Below are positions 59,344 through 64,000 of a DNA stretch of 64,000 bases, piece by piece (within the stretch, counting starts at the first letter, position 1; the number at the start of each line of letters is the position of its first letter). A program made the position numbers and the translations under genes. The notes under the pieces were generated by a model. The model was not told the DNA's origin. It searched no databases and worked only from the letters and a program-made list of their open reading frames with translations. Source of the DNA: Bufo bufo. Its lineage: Eukaryota; Chordata; Amphibia; Anura; Bufonidae. Location of the stretch: the NCBI RefSeq assembly GCF_905171765.1, contig NC_053390.1, positions 213,161,359 to 213,225,358 on the forward strand, given 5' to 3'.

Positions 59344-60465
59344 TAGTGGTGATGCCCAACCTACGGCCCGCGCAGTGACCGAAGGCGGAGCTTGCGCACA
59401 GTTGCAGAAGAGCCGCACCTGCGCCGCCATTCCTAATTATGCTGTGGGGCAGTACTAATATTAGTTTTGAGGTGACTGACAACCCCATCTCCCCACACCC
59501 GCCCGTACAGACCCCCTCTGGACTCTCAGCCAGGCATCAGAGCACGTCGAAAGAGAAGGTGAGGACGAGTCAGATGGGAGCAGGAGGTCTAAGGAGGATG
59601 TGACTGGCAAGGTGTGGTAGTGGTGGACGTTATTGGACCAGAGCCTATTTCTTAATATGTGATTACTATGTCTGGTGCCCGTGTGGGCCGCCTGGGTTGC
59701 TCCTCAAGACGCGCTTAGCAATATTAATGAGGGAGAGAGGACTCATAATATTGCCCCACAAGGCATTTCTAGAGTTTCCTGCATTCCACTCCTTAGTCTT
59801 GCTATTCCCAGAGATGTGTCACCTTCACAGTAGTAATGCCCAGAGATGTGCCCCCTTCACAGTAATGCTCACATGCTCCCTTCACAGTGGTAATGCCCAG
59901 ATGTGCCCCCTTCACAGTGGAAATGCCCAGATGTGCCCCTTTCACAGTGGTAATGCCCAGATGTGCCCTCTTCAGAGTAGTAATGCTCACATGCCCCCTT
60001 CATAGTGGTAATGCCCAGATGTGCACCCTACACAGGGGTAATGTCCAGATGTGCCCTCTTCACAAGGGTTATGCCCAGATGTGCCCCTTTCACAGGAGTA
60101 ATGCCCAGATATGCCCCCTTCACAGGGGTAATGGCCAGATGTGCCCCCTTCACAGTAGTAATGCTCACATGTGCCCCCTTCACAGTAGTAATGCTTACAT
60201 GTGCCCCCATTCACAGTAGTAATGCTCACATGTGACCCCTTCACAGTAGTAATGCCCACATGTGCCCCCTTCACTGTAAAAATGCCCATATGTGCCCCAT
60301 TCACAGAAATAATGCACAGATATTTGCCCCTTCACAGTAGTAATGCTCACATGTGCCCCCTCACAGTGTTTGCATTTTTTTCTGGCAAAGCTACCTGGTT
60401 CTGGCCCGCAAAATTTATACCATGTCTAGTGCGGCCCTCAGATGAAAAATGGTTGGGCACCACTG
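59344..60465. mobile_element. hAT-like non-autonomous element with a minisatellite
   Basis: Left end TAGTGGTGATGCCCAACCTACG, right end GGTTGGGCACCACTG, inverted. It abuts the Tc1 copy 2. I could not confirm an 8-bp duplication. GGCCCGC/GCGGCCC words follow the left end and precede the right end. Confidence 0.6.
59811..60372. repeat. Minisatellite of about 29-bp units
   Basis: Some 18 copies of CACAGTAGTAATGCCCAGAT followed by GTGCCCCCTT, with CTCACATGTG variants. The frames 'CAPFTVVMPRCAPFTGVM' and their antisense are translated repeats. Confidence 0.95.
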
Positions 60466-60473
60466 GCCTAGAC

Positions 60474-60630
60474 CTGTGATGGCTAACCTCCGGCACTCCA
60501 GCTGTGGTAAAATTACAACTCACAAGATGCACACTTGCTTGGCTGTTCTCAGAACTCCATAGAAATGAATGGAGCATGCTCAGAGTCGCAGTTTCACCAC
60601 AGCTGGAGTACCGGAGGTTAGCCATCACTG
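60474..60630. repeat. Palindromic MITE
   Basis: CTGTGATGGCTAACCTCCGG and CCGGAGGTTAGCCATCACTG are the ends, with CTCCAGCTGTGGT / ACCACAGCTGGAG inside. 157 bp. Very common frog MITE type. Confidence 0.8.
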
Positions 60631-62394
60631 CTATAGGCGTACTTTAAAAAATAAAATAATCAAATTTAGAAAATGAAATAAAAACGTATGAAAATTATCT
60701 TCCCCATTAAAAAAGAATTCTAAACACACTGTATAAAAAAAGTATAAAAAAGTACAGATAACTGGCATCACTACATCTGTCGGGTGAAATAAAAAATAAA
60801 ACTAATTTCTGCCATGGTTTTTTGGGTTTAGTTTTTATGGCATTCACTATTCTGCAGGTCAGTCGGTGATACCAAATTTCTATAGTTTTAATTTTGTTTT
60901 ACTACTTTAAAAAATAACTTAAAAAAATATATATATTTTCTTTGTATCGCTATATTATGACATGTTTTTCTGTACAGAGCAGTGCGAGAGCTTATTGGGG
61001 TGAGCTATGGTTTTTACTGATACCATTTTGGGATACACATGACTTTCTTGTCATTTTTTTTTCAGTTTTTTCGTGAGGAGCAAGGTGACCAAAAAAATGG
61101 CAAATAGAGAAAATTTATAGATTTTTTCCATTACCACACAGGAAAACATGTTTGCATTTCAATAGTTTAGATATTTTCTAACGTGGCAATACCGATTATA
61201 TTTTTTTAATTATTTATTTTATATTTAAAATTGAGAAAGGAGATTTGGGAGGTTTGAATTTTTTATATGGTTTAAATTTTTTATTTTTTTTTTCATTTGT
61301 ACTTGTACATGTGATCTTCTGTTTGTTTGTACCATAGGTTACAATAGAATACTATTGCCGTGTATGGGATTCTGACAGGTTGCCTGCCTGCAAGCAGCTC
61401 AGTATGACAGGTCTGGGAGCCTTCACAAGGTCCCAGGCTGTCATAGTAACCAACCGGAGCCCCGCAATTTTGCAGAGGGGGCTCTGATCGGAGGGCAGAG
61501 GCCTCCCTCTGTCTAACTGTTCAGACTCCCTCTGTCTAACTGCTCAGATGCTGTGCTCGCTATTGACTGCAGCATCCGAGGCGTTAAATGACAGTGATCG
61601 AAGTTATCTCCGATCCAGGTCATTGCAGCTGAGTGCTGGCTGTAATACACAACCGACATCCGTCAGGTATGGAATGAGACCCCACTTCATTTACCTCTTT
61701 TTCCACGCTGTTGTTCAATTTCGTCAGGGGGAGCAAATGGGTTAAAATTCCTATTAAACTTTTGAGCTCTGTAATCTGCTCAATGCACTAAAAAGGCTTG
61801 GGAGTCCTCATATTCATGCTCTGGCTCTTCCGATGGGGCAGCATAAAACTGGTGACAGATTCCCTTTATTAATACGCCAAAGACCTGCAGATGTCACTCT
61901 TGCCGTAGTAATTCAGTGACAGAGACATTCATCTGGGATACTATAGCTGGCATTCGGTGTAACAGTTTATTTATAGCATTAGTTTCATTCACTAGATAAG
62001 TTTACGTGATGAGAGGACATACTAACTAGCCAAACTGAAGAACAAAACAAATTACCGGTAGATTGTGTTCACAACATCTACCATGTGTCAGAGTGGAAAA
62101 TTACAGGTCAAAAAAACTGACTGCAGAGAGCAGGGTTGTCATATCTGATATCACGATTGTATATTTTTAGACAGTGTGAAAGAATGTGTCAGGGTAAGGT
62201 TTCCACTATCTACGCTGGAGTCATCTACGTAACACAGGAGCTTCTGTATAAACCCTCCATTAAGACCCTTGAAATACTCTTCTCAGGATCAACACATTTA
62301 TGAAAAAAGGGTGAAAAAACCCCTCAAATCATTCTGACTAATATAGTTAAGAGTTCACAATGACATTTTGAAGTTTCATAAAATGACACTGCAG
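60631..62394. other. AT-rich spacer with decayed repeats
   Basis: 60810-61310 belongs to the same decayed repeat as 36052-36590 (AATTTCTATAGTTTTAATTTTG, CATTTTGGGATACACATGAC). 61420-61700 is locally GC-richer. No gene recognised. Confidence 0.4.
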
Positions 62395-62705
62395 GTTAGT
62401 GCACACTAACGTATTTTCTTTCCGTGTCCGTTTAGTTTTTTTTTGTGGACCATATGTGGAACCATTAATTTCAATGGGTCCGCAAAAAACAAGTTACTCC
62501 ATGTGCATTCCGTTTGCGTATGTCTGTATTTCCATTCCGCAAAGAAATAGAACATGTCCTATTATTGTCTGCATTACGGACAACGATAGGACTGTTCTAT
62601 TAGGGACCAGCTGTTCCGTTCCGCAAAATACGGAATGCACACAGATGTCATCCGTATTTTTTTTCAGAACGCAAAATACATACGGTCGTGTGCATGAGCC
62701 CTTAG
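62395..62705. repeat. Palindromic MITE (CATGCACACGACCGT family)
   Basis: Ends TTAGTGCACACTAACG and ACGGTCGTGTGCATGAGCCC. Inner arms CCATTAATTTCAATGGGTCC, TTCCGTTCCGCAAAATACGG, and the ATAGAACATGTCCTATTATT/ GATAGGACTGTTC centre. Confidence 0.8.
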
Positions 62706-63025
62706 GGCTCATGCACACAAACATATTTTCTTTTTTCCGTGTCTGTCCCGTTTTTTGCGGACCATATGCGGAACCATTCATTTCAATGGGTCCAGAAAAA
62801 AAAAAAAATCAAAGTTACCCCGTGTGCATTCTGTTTCCGTATGTCTGTATTTCCATTCTGCAGAAAAATTGTGTTCGCATTACGGACAAGGATAGTACTA
62901 TTCTATTAGGGGCCAGCTGTTCAGTTCCGCAAAATACAGAATGCACACGGACATCATCCGTATTTTTTGCTGATCCGTTTTTTGCGGATGGCAAAATACA
63001 TACAGTCAAGTGCATGAGCCCTTAG
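62704..63025. repeat. Palindromic MITE, second copy in direct tandem
   Basis: Starts AGGGCTCATGCACACAAAC and ends AAGTGCATGAGCCCTTAGG. It is a second copy of the preceding element, joined head to tail. The 208-codon plus frame spanning both (62399-63025) is a by-product of the two similar copies. Confidence 0.8.
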
Positions 63026-63027
63026 GT

Positions 63028-63805
63028 CCCTTGCACACGGGCATCACGGTTTTTGTCCGGATGCGTTGCGGGTGCATTGCGGCAAACCCGCGTGAGCAGC
63101 TAAGCAATTTCAGTCAGTTTTGTCTGCGATTTCGTTCCGTTGTTAATTTTTTTCCGCACGAGTGCAATGCGTTTTGCAAGCGAGTGATAAAAACCTGAAT
63201 GTGGTACCCAAATCCGAACCCGGACTTCATCACTGAAGTTCGGGTTTGGGTTAGGTGTTCTGTTGATTTTATTATTTTCCCTTCTAACATGGTTATAAGG
63301 GAAAATAATAGCATTCTTAATACAGAATGCTTACTAAAATGTCCATTGAGGGGTTAAAAAAAAATATATATAAACTCATCTCATCCACTTGATCACGCAG
63401 CCGGCATAGTCTTCTTTCTTCTTCATGCAAGACCTGCAAAAGGACCTTCGATGACGTCATGTTAGAAGGGAAAATAATACCGTCTACTGACTTTAATGGG
63501 GTCCGGGGTTGCTCATCCCTATTTACTACCATCATCCCCTGGCAACCATGCGTGGAAATCGCACCACATCCGTACTTGCTTGCGGATGCTTGCGATCTTC
63601 ATGCAGCCCCATTCATTTCTATGGGGCCTGCGTTGCATGAAAAACGCAGTATATAGGACCTGCTGAGATTTTCACACAACGCAGAAGTGCTGGGTGAAAA
63701 ACAACGCTCATGTACACAGCCCCATTGAAATGAATGGGTCAGGATTCAGTGCGGGTTCAATGTGTTCACGTCATGCATTGCACCCGCGTGGAATACTCGC
63801 CCGTC
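63028..63805. repeat. Relative of the large palindrome at 18389-19341
   Basis: Shares TTGGGTACCC-like blocks (CCAAATCCGAACCCGGACTT), TTATTTTCCCTTCTAACATG, AGCATTCTTAATACAGAATG and AGGACCTTCGATGACGTCAT. Ends TTGCACACGGGCATCACGG and CGCGTGGAATACTCGCCCG. Confidence 0.65.
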
Positions 63806-64000
63806 AATGGCATAAAAAATAAGTGGTATGTTATATAAGTTATTAAATGTTGGCTAAAATCTAAGTTTGATAAACCAGTCACAGAATACGTTGAAAGTAC
63901 AAATAGAAGCTGCAAAAAAGACAAAGTAGAGAGCAGAAAAGTACAGGTGCAGGATGAAGACATAAGGCATGAGTCCCAGGCAGGGAGATTCACAAATCTC
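63806..64000. other. Window end, nothing recognised
   Basis: 195 bases of unique-looking AT-rich sequence. No gene feature. Confidence 0.4.

Noticed and set aside
59697..60304. Repetitive frames on both strands (CAPFTVVMPR / VKGAHVSITT)
   Set aside because: Translations of the 29-bp minisatellite on opposite strands.
62399..63025. 208-codon plus-strand frame
   Set aside because: It spans two tandem copies of a palindromic MITE and its peptide is internally repeated in the same way; no family signature.

Overview
This is vertebrate nuclear DNA, most likely from a frog or toad (Anura, probably Neobatrachia). The only gene I can name is a spliced vertebrate gene. It sits in a dense mosaic of amphibian-type repeats: palindromic 'TTAA' and 'hAT' miniature elements, Tc1-like and hAT transposons, a DIRS-like element and Ty3/gypsy chromoviruses. 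There are no bacterial operons, tRNA or rRNA genes, or CRISPR arrays.

Host gene. MORN3 (MORN-repeat protein 3) lies on the minus strand. Its first coding exon is at 32139-32289 and its last recognised exon at 20949-21142, with clean GT/AG junctions. Its promoter is probably near 35.8 kb, where a perfect-consensus RFX X-box (35803-35816) sits between a possible MORN3 5' untranslated exon (35685-35800) and the start codon of an unidentified divergent plus-strand reading frame (35809 onward). MORN3's 3' end is unsettled.

Region by region. 0-7.9 kb: palindromic MITEs, an 8-bp-TSD hAT derivative and a dispersed 365-385 bp duplication. 7.9-10.2 kb: a rearranged gypsy element with an inverted LTR inside it. 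12-20 kb: more palindromic MITEs and a minisatellite-bearing hAT derivative. 20.9-32.3 kb: the MORN3 coding exons; the 7.5-kb intron between the second and third holds a complete gypsy chromovirus (24727-30047), with two nearly identical LTRs, a 5-bp target duplication and an unbroken 1443-residue Gag-Pol frame. 32.8-35.1 kb: a run of palindromic MITEs. 36.6-38.4 kb: a hAT derivative with inverted minisatellites. 38.7-46.0 kb: a DIRS-like remnant interrupted by another hAT derivative. 46.6-55.7 kb: a nest of insertions (Tc1-like, containing a hAT, containing a solo LTR, a second Tc1-like element and a foldback). 56-64 kb: Tc1-like copies, minisatellite elements and palindromic MITEs.

Most striking observation. 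The intact gypsy element appears to be self-priming, as in the Tf1/sushi group. The 10 bases beginning 2 bases inside its 5' LTR are the exact complement of 10 bases lying where its mRNA should start, about 33 bases from a TATA box. Its catalytic residues, LTRs and target duplication all look intact, so it is a good candidate for a recently active retrotransposon.
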